56,161 nt of DNA, from positions 1 through 56,161 of the forward strand of contig JALUWX010000058.1 of NCBI GenBank assembly GCA_027019265.1, written 5' to 3'. Shown piece by piece: positions 14,917 through 24,300 of this stretch. The stretch is from Phycisphaerales bacterium. Lineage in GTDB: Bacteria; Planctomycetota; Phycisphaerae; Phycisphaerales; UBA1924. Every line of letters starts with the position of its first letter. The first letter of the stretch is position 1. Below the pieces are notes generated by a model. The model was not told the DNA's origin. It ran no database searches and saw nothing but the letters and a program-made list of their open reading frames with translations. The translations under genes were made by a program, and so were the position numbers.

Positions 14917-15995
14917 CGAGCGCGCCGACCACGAACAGCACTTCCGACTCCTGGACCACGACGATCGATCTCGATCAAGCGGCCGACTTCATCGCCAGCA
15001 AAGACACGCTCGTGATGCTCACCCACGTCAAACCCGACGGCGACGCGCTCGGATCGTCCTCAGCGATCGCGCGGGCCGTCAACCTCGCGCGAGGGACCAG
15101 CGGCGCCGTGTCGGCCGCCGAGTGCTGGTACGCCGCCCCCGTCCCCGAATGGTCCAGCTCCCTCCTGTCCGGAGTGAAGGTCCGAACGATCGATCCCCCG
15201 GAGCCCGCACCGAGCGTGCTTGACCCGGAGGGGATCGTCATCACGGACACCGGATCGTGGTCCCAGCTCGCGCCCTTCCGCGCGTTCCTCGAGCCCCGGC
15301 TCGACAGGACCATGATCATCGACCACCACCTCCAGGGTGACCCGGAGATCAGCTCGCGCCGTCTGCTCGACACCAAAGCGGCGGCCGTCGTCCAACCCGC
15401 GGCCGAGATCTGCAAGCGCATCCTCAACGTCGACTCGTGCGCCAAACTCCCCATCGAGATCGCGACCGCGCTCTACGTCGGGCTCGCGACGGACACGGGG
15501 TGGTTCAAGCACTCCAACGTCGACGGTCGTGTGATGCGCCTCGCCGCGGATCTCCTCGATGCGGGGGTGGATCACAGCGCCCTCCTCGCGCTGCTCTACC
15601 AGCGCGACCGCGCCCCGCGCCTCAAGCTGATGGCCCGCGCCCTCGACTCGCTCGAGCTCATCCCCCAGAAGAACGCCGCGATCATGTCGCTCTCGCTCGA
15701 GGACTACAAAGCGACCAAGGCCGCCCCCGGAGACTCCGGAGGGTTCGTGGACATCCCCCAGACCGTCCCCAACATCCGGGTCGTCGCGCTCCTCACCGAG
15801 CAGCACGACCACGAAGGGGTGCTCACCAAGATCTCCCTCCGCTCCAAGGACGGCGAATGGAACGGGAACCCCCCAGTTGACGTCAACGTCGTCTGCAACC
15901 AGCTCGGGGGTGGAGGGCACGCGCGAGCCTCGGGCGCGAAGGTCCGCGCCTCGCTCGAAGAGACGAAGAAGCAGCTCATCGAGGCGCTCCCGTGA
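14913..15995 (+). CDS. nrnA: DHH/DHHA1 phosphoesterase, NrnA-like (nanoRNase / pAp phosphatase)
   Basis: A 360-residue DHH-family enzyme. Motifs include THVKPDGDALGSSSA (the first metal-binding aspartates), VITDTGSWSQL, IDHHLQGD (the DHH signature), LATDTGWFKHSN, and the DHHA1 substrate-binding glycine loop GGGGHARASGAKV near the C-terminus. NrnA enzymes degrade 2- to 5-mer RNAs and dephosphorylate 3'-phosphoadenosine 5'-phosphate. The ATG at 14913 overlaps the TGA of the zinc-ribbon membrane gene, and its own TGA overlaps the GTG of the methyltransferase gene, so all three are likely translationally coupled. Whether the substrate is short RNA, pAp or cyclic dinucleotide-derived pApA is not settled by sequence. 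Confidence 0.9.
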   Translation: MTSAPTTNSTSDSWTTTIDLDQAADFIASKDTLVMLTHVKPDGDALGSSSAIARAVNLARGTSGAVSAAECWYAAPVPEWSSSLLSGVKVRTIDPPEPAPSVLDPEGIVITDTGSWSQLAPFRAFLEPRLDRTMIIDHHLQGDPEISSRRLLDTKAAAVVQPAAEICKRILNVDSCAKLPIEIATALYVGLATDTGWFKHSNVDGRVMRLAADLLDAGVDHSALLALLYQRDRAPRLKLMARALDSLELIPQKNAAIMSLSLEDYKATKAAPGDSGGFVDIPQTVPNIRVVALLTEQHDHEGVLTKISLRSKDGEWNGNPPVDVNVVCNQLGGGGHARASGAKVRASLEETKKQLIEALP

Positions 15996-16855
15996 GTGAT
16001 CGCGACGAGATCCGGCGCAAGATCAACGACGAGCTCAACGCCAACGGCGATCGCCCCCGGAAACCGCGCCAGGGTCGGGGAGGTCGATCCGACCGTGGGC
16101 CGCGCACGCGTCCGGGTCAGCGCCCCGAGATGCGCATCCAGACCACGACCCTCTGGGAGTACCCCTCCCAGCACTACGACGGCGCGAAACGCGAACAGGG
16201 CTCGAAGGACTACATCGGCGCGTCCCCGTCCTGGGTGATCTGGCAGCTCCTCCAACGCTACACGCGCGAGAACGACACCGTGCTCGATCCGATGTGCGGG
16301 TCCGGGACGACCCTCGATGTCTGCGCGGACCTGAACCGGAAGGGGATCGGGTTCGATCTGAACCCCCAGCGGAAAGCGATCACCAAAGCGGACGCGCGTG
16401 AGATCCCCCTCGACGACGAGTCCGTGGACTTCGTCTTCATCGACCCCCCCTACTCCACCCACATCGACTACTCCGACGACGAGCGCTGTATCGGGAAACT
16501 CGATGCGTCCGTCCCCCCCGAGCACCCGGGTCAGGTAATGGGTCACGAGTACTACACGGCGATGGACCAGGTCATCGACGAGATCTACCGGGTCCTGCGC
16601 CCCAACCGATACATGGCGCTCTATGTCTCCGATTCGTTCAAGAAGACCAAAGGAGTCAAGGGCGGGGTGTTCATGCCCATCGGGTTCGAGCTCTTCGGGA
16701 TCATGGCGCACTCGTTCCGGCCCGTGGACATCATCTCCGTGGTCCGGCACAACACGAAGCTCCAGCGCGGGAACTGGCACAAAGCGGCCGAGGAGCAGAA
16801 CTTCTTCCTGCGCGGGTTCAACTACCTCTTCATCATGAAGAAGACGGACGACTAA
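15992..16855 (+). CDS. Orphan N6-adenine/N4-cytosine-type methyltransferase (DPPY)
   Basis: A 287-residue S-adenosylmethionine methyltransferase. The order is motif I DPMCGSGTT (residues 99-107, SAM loop), then IGFDLN, then catalytic DPPY (151-154), a class with the SAM motif first. Residues 20-48 are rich in Arg, Gly and Pro, a likely nucleic-acid-binding tail. There is no restriction endonuclease or specificity subunit nearby and little room for a target-recognition domain. The GTG start at 15992 overlaps the stop of nrnA (GTGA). A DNA target is the default for this family, but the RNA-metabolism partner leaves an RNA target possible. Confidence 0.85.
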   Translation: MSDRDEIRRKINDELNANGDRPRKPRQGRGGRSDRGPRTRPGQRPEMRIQTTTLWEYPSQHYDGAKREQGSKDYIGASPSWVIWQLLQRYTRENDTVLDPMCGSGTTLDVCADLNRKGIGFDLNPQRKAITKADAREIPLDDESVDFVFIDPPYSTHIDYSDDERCIGKLDASVPPEHPGQVMGHEYYTAMDQVIDEIYRVLRPNRYMALYVSDSFKKTKGVKGGVFMPIGFELFGIMAHSFRPVDIISVVRHNTKLQRGNWHKAAEEQNFFLRGFNYLFIMKKTDD

Positions 16856-16892
16856 ACCCCTCCCCGTTCATCTTCATGCTCCCAACCGCGCC

Positions 16893-16904
16893 CCCGGATC
16901 CGGG
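16893..16904. other. Perfect 12-bp palindrome CCCGGATCCGGG
   Basis: It lies 38 bases after the methyltransferase stop and immediately ahead of the sigma-54-like element, and is followed by TTTGG. It could be a weak terminator for the upstream operon or a regulator site for the flagellar operon. Confidence 0.3.
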
Positions 16905-16905
16905 T

Positions 16906-16921
16906 TTGGCACGCGGTTTGT
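16906..16921 (+). promoter_or_regulatory. Sigma-54-like (-24/-12) promoter of the flagellar operon
   Basis: TTGGCACG-CGGT-TTGT matches the RpoN consensus TGGCACG-N4-TTGC at every position but the last, with the GG and the -12 G exactly 12 bases apart. It lies 66 bases before the flgF ATG. Flagellar rod genes are classic sigma-54 targets. The -12 GC is GT here, which lowers confidence. Confidence 0.5.
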
Positions 16922-16986
16922 GGTAGTCCATGAGCGATCGTCGCCGTCCACGGAGGGACGCGGCGGCCGCGAACAGGGACCGCGCC

Positions 16987-17754
16987 ATGAACTACGGGAT
17001 CCAAATCTCAGCATCGGGAGCGTTAACCTCGCTACACCAGCAGGATGCGCTCACGGGGAACCTCGCGAACCTCAACACGGCCGGGTTCAAACCCATCCTG
17101 GCCGGGACCGCGTTCCGCCAGGCCGTCCGTCAGGAGGACGGGGTCTTCAACCTCCCGAGCGATGAACTGCTCGAGAAGCTGGGGGGAGGCGTACTTTCTG
17201 CGCCGAACCGGATCAACTTTGCGCAGGGCGCGATCGAACTGACGGACAACGAGCTGGATGTCGCGATCAAGGGGGACGGGTTCTTCACGATCGAGTTCGA
17301 CGGCTCCCCCGCGCTGAGCCGGGACGGGCGATTCACCATCGACGATCGGGGGATGCTCGTCCAGAGCACCACGGGACGCGCCGTCCTTGATCCGAGCCAG
17401 AACCCGATCTTCATCGACCCGACCCAGGGTCCCGTGGTGATCCACGGCGACGGACTCATCACCCAGCGCGATCTCGCCGTCGGACAGATCGGGCTCGCGG
17501 ATGTCCCGGACCGCTCGATCCTCAAGAAGTACGGCGAAGGGCTCTTCGTCTCCCAGACGGGGTCCCCACTGACCCTGATCGACGGGCGCGGGCTCATGCA
17601 ACAAAAAGCGATCGAAACGTCGAGCGTTGACGAGATCAACGCGATCATGAAAATCCAGGGCGCGGCACGAGCGGCGCAGGGCAACATCGGGATGATCGAC
17701 ATGCAGAACCGGATGCTCGATCGGACCATCAACACATTCGCGCGTCTGGCATAA
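16987..17754 (+). CDS. flgF: Flagellar basal-body rod protein FlgF
   Basis: A 255-residue rod protein of the flagellar hook/rod family. The N-terminal signature ASGALTSLHQQDALTGNLAN and its C-terminal partner (NIGMIDMQNRMLDRTINTFA) are the helices that assemble into the axial coiled coil; the central GDGFFTIEFDGSPALSRDG motif is the FlgE/F/G core. The paralogue with the better-conserved NNLANVNTEGFKSSR signature is the next gene (FlgG), so this one is called FlgF. The open frame reaches 16930, but the ATG at 16987 aligns with the family start (MNYGIQISASG). It is the first gene of flgF-flgG-flgA-flgH. Confidence 0.88.
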   Translation: MNYGIQISASGALTSLHQQDALTGNLANLNTAGFKPILAGTAFRQAVRQEDGVFNLPSDELLEKLGGGVLSAPNRINFAQGAIELTDNELDVAIKGDGFFTIEFDGSPALSRDGRFTIDDRGMLVQSTTGRAVLDPSQNPIFIDPTQGPVVIHGDGLITQRDLAVGQIGLADVPDRSILKKYGEGLFVSQTGSPLTLIDGRGLMQQKAIETSSVDEINAIMKIQGAARAAQGNIGMIDMQNRMLDRTINTFARLA

Positions 17755-17775
17755 GCGAGTCAAGGAGGACGACCC

Positions 17776-18585
17776 ATGGCCATCATCGCGATGCAATCCG
17801 CTTCATCAGGGCTCCGAGCGCTCAACACGCGCCTCGACGTCATCGCCAACAACCTCGCGAACGTCAACACCGAGGGATTCAAGTCCTCGCGCGTCAACTT
17901 CGAGGACCTGATGTACATCGAACGCGCCCAGCCCGGGGTGGAAAACGCGAACGGCGATCAGCGCCCGACCGGGCTCTACGTCGGTCTGGGCGTCCGCGCT
18001 TCGGGGACCCAGCAGGACTTCACCAAGGGCGCCCCGATCCCATCCGCGTCCCCGCTCGACCTGTACATCGACGGCCGGGGGTTCTTCCAGGTCCAGGTCG
18101 AAGCGGACACGGGGAGCGGCGGGGTCGCGTACACCCGCGCGGGGAACTTCGTGCTCAACGCCGACAACGAGATCGTTCTCGCGAACTCCGATGGACGGCG
18201 GCTCGACCCCGGGATCACCCTCAGCCCCGACGCGGCCGAGGTAACCGTCGATGCCAACGGGCAGGTCTGGGAACGCATCCCGGGACAAGCGGATCTCCAA
18301 CTCGCCGGGCAGATCGAGCTCGCGATCTTCGTGAATCCGGCCGGGCTCTCTCAGATCGGGACCAATCTCTGGGTCGAGAGCGCCGCCTCGGGTGCGCCCA
18401 TCACGGGTGAGCCCGGGACGGAGAACTTCGGGTCCATCATCTCGAATCAACTCGAGGGCTCCAACGTCGATCCGGCGAAGGAACTCATCGAGCTCATCCG
18501 GACCCAGCGTGCGTTCGAGATGAACTCCCAGTCCATCCAGGCCGCTGACGAAACCCTCCGCGCCGTCTCCCAACTCCGCCAGTAA
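17776..18585 (+). CDS. flgG: Flagellar distal rod protein FlgG
   Basis: A 269-residue distal rod protein. N-terminal LDVIANNLANVNTEGFKSSR, central DLYIDGRGFFQVQ, and the C-terminal SNVDPAKELIELIRTQRAF plus MNSQSIQAADETL are hallmark FlgG blocks; length matches the family (about 260). A strong AAGGAGG precedes the ATG, 21 bases after flgF. It lies between flgF and flgA in one operon and would form the rod segment that carries the L and P rings. Confidence 0.95.
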   Translation: MAIIAMQSASSGLRALNTRLDVIANNLANVNTEGFKSSRVNFEDLMYIERAQPGVENANGDQRPTGLYVGLGVRASGTQQDFTKGAPIPSASPLDLYIDGRGFFQVQVEADTGSGGVAYTRAGNFVLNADNEIVLANSDGRRLDPGITLSPDAAEVTVDANGQVWERIPGQADLQLAGQIELAIFVNPAGLSQIGTNLWVESAASGAPITGEPGTENFGSIISNQLEGSNVDPAKELIELIRTQRAFEMNSQSIQAADETLRAVSQLRQ

Positions 18586-18602
18586 CCCGTGAGGTGATCC
18601 GC

Positions 18603-19652
18603 ATGATCCGAGTGATCGTCGCCATCCTGATCGCGTTGCTCACCACGCCGACGTTCGCACAAGCAACGCGCGTCTCGCTCCGATCGAGCGTCCGTCTCGC
18701 GCAGGATTCGCCCATCACGCTCGGGGACATCGCCGACATCGAGGGACCCCAATCAAGCACGATCGGTTCGATCCCCATCAGCACGATCAAGACGACCGAT
18801 GGTGCACGCGGCTGGACCGTCGTGAGCGCGACCGACATCCGGACCACCCTCGAATCCGACAAGCGGATCCACGCCGGCTCCGTCGTCATCGTCGGGGTCC
18901 AATCCTCGATCAAAAAAACTTACGCCGTCCAGGATCAGGTCATCCCCGATCCCGTCCAACCGATCGAGATCAAACCCACATACGAGGGCCCGATCGTCAA
19001 GGACCACATCGAGCGTTGGCTCTCCGATCGATTCAACACCCCCATCGACGGGCTCCGCTACGAGCTCCGGGACCACGACAGCACCTTCCTCGAAACCTCC
19101 ACCCTTCATCGGATGGTCGAGGTCCGCGAGATCTCCCGGCGAGGACGGGTCGCGCTCCGGGTCATCGTCTACGAGGGCGAGTTCATCGTCGCGGAACGGG
19201 GGCTGACGATCGATGTCACGATCCAGCGCGATGTCCTTGTCGCGTCCGAGCGGGTCACCCGGGGGGACGTGCTCCGTGAGGATGTGTGCACCCGTCAGCT
19301 CCGCTGGGTCAGCCCGGACTCGAGCCCCATCGATCCGAGCGAGGCGATCGGGATGAGCGCGGCTCGCACCATCAATCCCAACCAGATCATCGGAACCGAC
19401 GACCTCGAGCTCCCGCTCGATGTCCGGAGAGGCGACATCATCTCCGCGCGTTCCATCGCCGGCTCCGTCGTCGTCACCATCCGGGGTCGAGCCCGCGCCG
19501 ACGCTCGCCGCGGCGAGCTCGTCGAACTCGAATCCATCGAGGGCAACACCCGGTTCACCGTCCGAGCGATCGCGCCCGGACGTGGCGTCATCGTCAAGGA
19601 CGCGCCCACAACCCACGACAAACCACGACACCCGCTCGGAGATCGCTCATGA
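18603..19652 (+). CDS. flgA: Flagellar P-ring formation chaperone FlgA
   Basis: A 349-residue secreted protein. The signal peptide (MIRVIVAILIALLTTPTFAQA) is followed by an N-terminal region and a C-terminal SAF/FlgA domain: VLVASERVTRGDVLREDV, AIGMSAARTINPNQIIGTDDL and RGDIISARSIAGSVVVTIRGRA, typical for the periplasmic chaperone of FlgI assembly. It is longer than proteobacterial FlgA (about 220), as the N-terminal part is extended. GAGGTGAT precedes the ATG at 18603, which is preferred over the in-frame GTG at 18594. It overlaps flgH by ATGA. Its client, FlgI, is not encoded here. Confidence 0.88.
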   Translation: MIRVIVAILIALLTTPTFAQATRVSLRSSVRLAQDSPITLGDIADIEGPQSSTIGSIPISTIKTTDGARGWTVVSATDIRTTLESDKRIHAGSVVIVGVQSSIKKTYAVQDQVIPDPVQPIEIKPTYEGPIVKDHIERWLSDRFNTPIDGLRYELRDHDSTFLETSTLHRMVEVREISRRGRVALRVIVYEGEFIVAERGLTIDVTIQRDVLVASERVTRGDVLREDVCTRQLRWVSPDSSPIDPSEAIGMSAARTINPNQIIGTDDLELPLDVRRGDIISARSIAGSVVVTIRGRARADARRGELVELESIEGNTRFTVRAIAPGRGVIVKDAPTTHDKPRHPLGDRS

Positions 19653-20329
19653 TCCGCGCTTCGCTCACCGTGATCCTCTTCGCTGTCCTCTCCACCTTCG
19701 CTTGGGCGCAGAGCCTCTATCTCACCGCCGGCGATGAGATGCTCAGCACCGACACCACCACTCCCTACATCGCGCTCGAGGATGTTTCTCTGATCTACAT
19801 CGAAGAGCCCGAGGTCAAACAGTACAAAGAGCACGACATCGTCACGATCATCATCGACGAGGTCTCGAGCCAGACCAGCTCGCAGACCCTGAAAACCAAA
19901 AAGGAATCCGACGCGAGCGCCACTGTCAACACGCTCGTCGATGTGCTCCAGCTCCTCGAGCTCCGTCTCAAGGACGAAGCGATCGGGGATCTCGATCTCG
20001 TCGACTTCGGCGCGGAGCGTGAGTTCAAGGGCAAGGGCGACTACGACCGCTCCGACAAGTTCAGCGCCCGGATCGCCGCGGAGATCCTCGAGGTCAAGCC
20101 TAACGGGACCCTCGTGCTCCAAGCGACCAAGCGCATCACCAAGGACCAGGAAGAACAGATCCTCGTCCTCGCCGGGGTCGCTCGATCGGAAGACATCACC
20201 GCGCAGAACACCATCCTCTCCTCCCAGCTCGCGAACCTGAGCCTCGCGATCGAGAACGAGGGCGCCGTCAAGAAGGCCGCTGAGAAGGGCTTCCTCACCA
20301 AGTTCTTCGACACACTCTTCGCGTTCTGA
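19649..20329 (+). CDS. flgH: Flagellar L-ring protein FlgH
   Basis: A 226-residue protein matching FlgH. Typical features are the KQYKEHDIVTIIIDE strand near residue 55, FKGKGDYDRSDKFSARIAAE in the middle and VLEVKPNGTLVL-type beta-strands before EEQILVLAGVARSEDI. The signal peptide ends AWA-QS and has no lipobox cysteine, unlike the lipoprotein FlgH of proteobacteria; this may be normal for the lineage. It is the last gene of the operon and is followed 6 bases later by the convergent ribF stop. No flgI or flgJ follows. Confidence 0.88.
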   Translation: MIRASLTVILFAVLSTFAWAQSLYLTAGDEMLSTDTTTPYIALEDVSLIYIEEPEVKQYKEHDIVTIIIDEVSSQTSSQTLKTKKESDASATVNTLVDVLQLLELRLKDEAIGDLDLVDFGAEREFKGKGDYDRSDKFSARIAAEILEVKPNGTLVLQATKRITKDQEEQILVLAGVARSEDITAQNTILSSQLANLSLAIENEGAVKKAAEKGFLTKFFDTLFAF

Positions 20330-20335
20330 TCCCGA

Positions 20336-21265
20336 TCAGACCAGACTGGGACCTAGGAGCTCCGCGATCCGGGCGCAGTCCCTCCGGATCTGCGCCGTGA
20401 GCGCCCCGATCCCTTCGAACTTCACCTGATCCCGCACCCAGCTCGTGACCCTGAGCGTGGTCTCCCACCCGTACTCGTCGAGCGAGCTTGGGACGTCGAA
20501 CGCCGAGCCGTCCGGGTTCATCAGGTGCGCCTCGGCGCGTCGTTCGACACCGTCCACGCTCGGGCGCGTTCCCACGTTGATCGCGGCCAATGCCCACGAC
20601 TCCCCCACCCGCGCGAAACCGCCGTAGACCCCATCACCGGGGAGCATCGACTCCGTGGACAGGTTGATCGTCGGGATCCCGATCGTCCGTCCGAGCTGCT
20701 GCCCCTTCATCACAGTCCCCGTGAGCTCATGATCCCGGCCGAGGACATACGCCGCATCCCGAACGCGCCCGTGCCCGAGGAGCCAACGCACGAGCGACGA
20801 AGATGCCGTCTCGACGAACTGATTCGTCAACACCACACGGACCGGACCGACGACCTCGACCCCGATCCCCCGCGCCTCCCCGAGCTCACGGAGGACGGCC
20901 GGGGTCCCCGCGCGTCGCTTCCCGAAGTGGAAGTCGTGCCCCTCGACGAACAGATCCGGCGCATACCGCTGGACCAACGAATCGACGAACGCCTCGGGGG
21001 ACTGCCCGAGCAGTTCCGGGGTGGGTTCGAGTCGGACCACTTCATCAGCTCCGAGCTCACAGAGCCGGCGTGAGCGGACCTCGAACGGCTCGATACTCTC
21101 CGGAACCCGATCCGGAGCAATGATCGACATCGGGTGGGGATCGAAGCTGAGCGCGATCACACAACCCCCGCTCCCCACCCGGGTTCTGGCGCGTTCGATC
21201 AGCGCCCGATGTCCGAGATGGACCCCGTCGAAGTTCCCGATGGAGATCGCCGTTTGTGAGCTCAC
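20336..21265 (-). CDS. ribF: Bifunctional riboflavin kinase / FAD synthetase RibF
   Basis: The 309-residue product has the N-terminal nucleotidyltransferase block ISIGNFDGVHLGHRAL and the EGHDFHFGKRRAGT motif, then the flavokinase part with GRTIGIPTINL (GxPTxN-type motif), LPGDGVYGGFARVG and NVGTRPSVDG. It makes FMN from riboflavin and then FAD. No ATG is available near the start; GTG at 21265 (V-S-S-Q-T) or TTG at 21271 are the candidates, and GTG is given here. Most of the longer open frame to 24355 is antisense to putA. It ends 6 bases from the flgH stop and diverges from putA, 93 bases apart. Confidence 0.92.
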   Translation of the reverse strand: MSSQTAISIGNFDGVHLGHRALIERARTRVGSGGCVIALSFDPHPMSIIAPDRVPESIEPFEVRSRRLCELGADEVVRLEPTPELLGQSPEAFVDSLVQRYAPDLFVEGHDFHFGKRRAGTPAVLRELGEARGIGVEVVGPVRVVLTNQFVETASSSLVRWLLGHGRVRDAAYVLGRDHELTGTVMKGQQLGRTIGIPTINLSTESMLPGDGVYGGFARVGESWALAAINVGTRPSVDGVERRAEAHLMNPDGSAFDVPSSLDEYGWETTLRVTSWVRDQVKFEGIGALTAQIRRDCARIAELLGPSLV

Positions 21266-21358
21266 ATCCAAGTGTATCCATCCCCGAAACGGGCTCGAGT
21301 GGGATCTAGAATCCGCACCCCACGGGCTACCGCCGTGGTGCTTGAACGGAGGTCGTGT

Positions 21359-24300
21359 ATGGCGTGGTTTGGTCGTAAAGGCAAAGAATCTGGAACACGG
21401 ACCACCACCCCCGCCGAGCCGCCCATGCGCGCCCACGCGGGCGCCCCCCCCATGCACGAACCCCGCGCCGCGCTCGACCCCGAACGGGAAGCACGGATCA
21501 TGGAACTGGGCTCCGAGCTTTTGGACAAAGCCCGCGACCACAAATCCGGGGTGCTCTCCAAACAGTTCTACCAGGACAAGCTGATGGACTGGTCCATGAA
21601 GGACCACGACTTCAAGATCCAGATGTTCCGCTTCGTTGATGCCTTCCCCGTCCTCACCACACCCGAGATGATCCACGACCACCTCGTGGACTACATGACC
21701 CAGCCCGGCGTGAACCCGCCCCCCGGGATGAACATCGCGCTGGCCGCCGGCGGGATCGCCAAAACAATGGCCGCCAAAACGATCTCTTCCCAGATCAAGA
21801 ACATGGCGAGCAACTTCATCGCCGGCACCGATGCCGCCGACGCGCTCCCCAAACTCGGAAAGCTCTGGAAGAACGGGATCGCGTTCTCCGTGGACCTCCT
21901 GGGCGAGGCCTGTGTGTCCAACGCCGAAGCGGATATGTACCAAGCGAAGTACCTCGACCTCGTCGAGAACCTCGTCGGTGATGCGAGCGCCTGGGAGCCC
22001 AACCCGCGTCTCGAGAAGGACCACCTCGGGACCGTCCCGCGCGTGAACGTCTCCATCAAGGTCTCCTCCCTCTGCGCCCAGTTCGACCCGATCGCGCCCG
22101 AGTCCGCGATCAACGACTTCACCACCCGGGCCGCACCCATCTTCGAAGCGGCCAAGCGCAACGGGGTCCTCATCAACTTCGATATGGAGCACTACGAGCT
22201 CAAGGACCTCACCCTCGATGCGTTCATGCACTGCTGCGAGCAGCACGACTTCGAAGCCGGGCTCGCGATGCAGGCCTACCTCAAGTCCGGGGTGGACGAC
22301 GCACGCCGCATCTGCGAATGGGCACGCACCACGGGGCGCGTCGTCACCGTGCGCCTCGTCAAGGGCGCGTACTGGGACTTCGAGACCATCCATGCGGAGC
22401 AAGAGGGCTGGCCGTGCCCCGTCTGGAACGAGAAGTGGCAGACGGACAAGTGCTTCGAGGACATGGTCTCCGTCTTCCTCGACCACTGCCCCACAGAGCC
22501 CGGGCAAGGTGGGGTCAAGCTCGCGCTCGGGTCTCACAACGTCCGCTCCATCGCCGCCGCCCTCACCGGGCTCGAGCGGCGCGGGCTCCCGATCGAAGCG
22601 CTCGAACTCCAGATGCTCAACGGGATGGCCGACCAACTCAAACACGCCGCCGCCGACATGGGGATCCGGGTCCGCGAGTATGTCCCCGTCGGGGAGATGA
22701 TCCCGGGGATGGCTTACCTCGTGCGTCGCCTGCTCGAGAACACCTCCAACGAATCCTGGCTCAAAGCCGGGTTCCTCGACAACGCGGACACGGCCCAACT
22801 CCTCGCGGCCCCCTCCTCCCAAGCAACCGGCGCTCCGAAAGCGGACCTCGCGAGCATGGCGCCCGAACGCCACGAACTCAGCCCTGCCGACCCCCATGTC
22901 GGAGACGGCAGACCCTTCTACACCGAACCCATGCGCGACTTCGCCGAGCATTGGCAACGCGACGCGTTCCAGGGCGCGATGGAGTACGCCGGGATACCAG
23001 AAGTCCTGAACGACCGGACCCCCGACCAAGCCAAAGCGATGGTGGACAAAGCCAACGCCGCGTTCCCCAAATGGCGAGATTTCGACCCACACAAACGCGC
23101 CGAGGTCCTCGTATCCACGGCCCGGATGATGCGCGAACGGCGCGACGAACTCGCCGCGATCGTGTGCCGGGAAGCAAAGAAAACCTGGCGCGAAGCCGAC
23201 GCCGACGTCTGCGAAGCCATCGACTTCTGCGAGTACTACGCGCGCCTCGCGCCCTCGCTCTTCGAGCCCAAGCGACTGGGCAAGTTCATCGGGGAGCTCG
23301 ACCAGCTCTGGTACCAGCCCCGCGGGGTCGCGTGCGTGATCTCCCCATGGAACTTCCCCCTCGCGATCTGCACAGGGATGACGACGGCCGCCCTCGTCAC
23401 CGGGAACACCGTCATCGTCAAACCCGCCGAACAAACCCCCGGGATCGCGAAGATCATGTTCGACATGCTCACCCGCGCCCTCGAGCAGGTCGGCGCGCCC
23501 AAGGACGTCCTTCACTTCTGCCCAGCGCCGGGTGAGACGACGGGCGCTTCGCTCGTCCGCGATCCGCGCGTCGCGCTCATCGCGTTCACGGGGTCGAAGG
23601 CCGTCGGTCTCGACATCATCAAGGCCGCCGGGGTTACCCCGGAAGAGCAGCCCTTCGTCAAGCGCGTCGTCTGCGAGATGGGCGGAAAAAACGCCGTCAT
23701 CGTCGATGCCAGCGCCGACCTCGACGAAGCCGTCCTCGGGGTCCGCTACAGCGCCTTCGGCTTCCAGGGACAAAAATGCAGCGCCTGCTCGCGCGCCATC
23801 ATCGTCGATCCCGAAGGGCCCAACGGACGCGCGATCACCACCTTTATCGAGCGCCTCACCCAAGCCACCAAAACCCTCGTCCTCGGTGCATCCGATGACC
23901 CCAACACGGACGTCTCCCCCGTCATCGACGCGGAAGCGGCCAGCAACATCCGCAGACACATCGAGACCGCAAAGTCCGAAGGGCTCACCCAGCTCGTCGG
24001 GGACTCGGACTTCAACATCCCGAGCATCGACAACCTCATCGCGCCCCACATCTTCGGCGGCGTCACCCCGAGCCACACCCTCGCGCAGCAGGAAGTCTTC
24101 GGTCCTGTCCTCGCGATCATGCACGCCTCGTCGTTCGACGAAGCACTCAAGATCGCGAACGACCACCCCTACAAACTCACGGGCGGCGTCTTCACACGCA
24201 AGCCCACCCACATCGAACGCGCCAAGCGCGAGTTCCGGGTCGGGAACCTCTACATCAACCGGGGTTGCACGGGCGCCCTCGTCGGACGACAACCCTTCGG

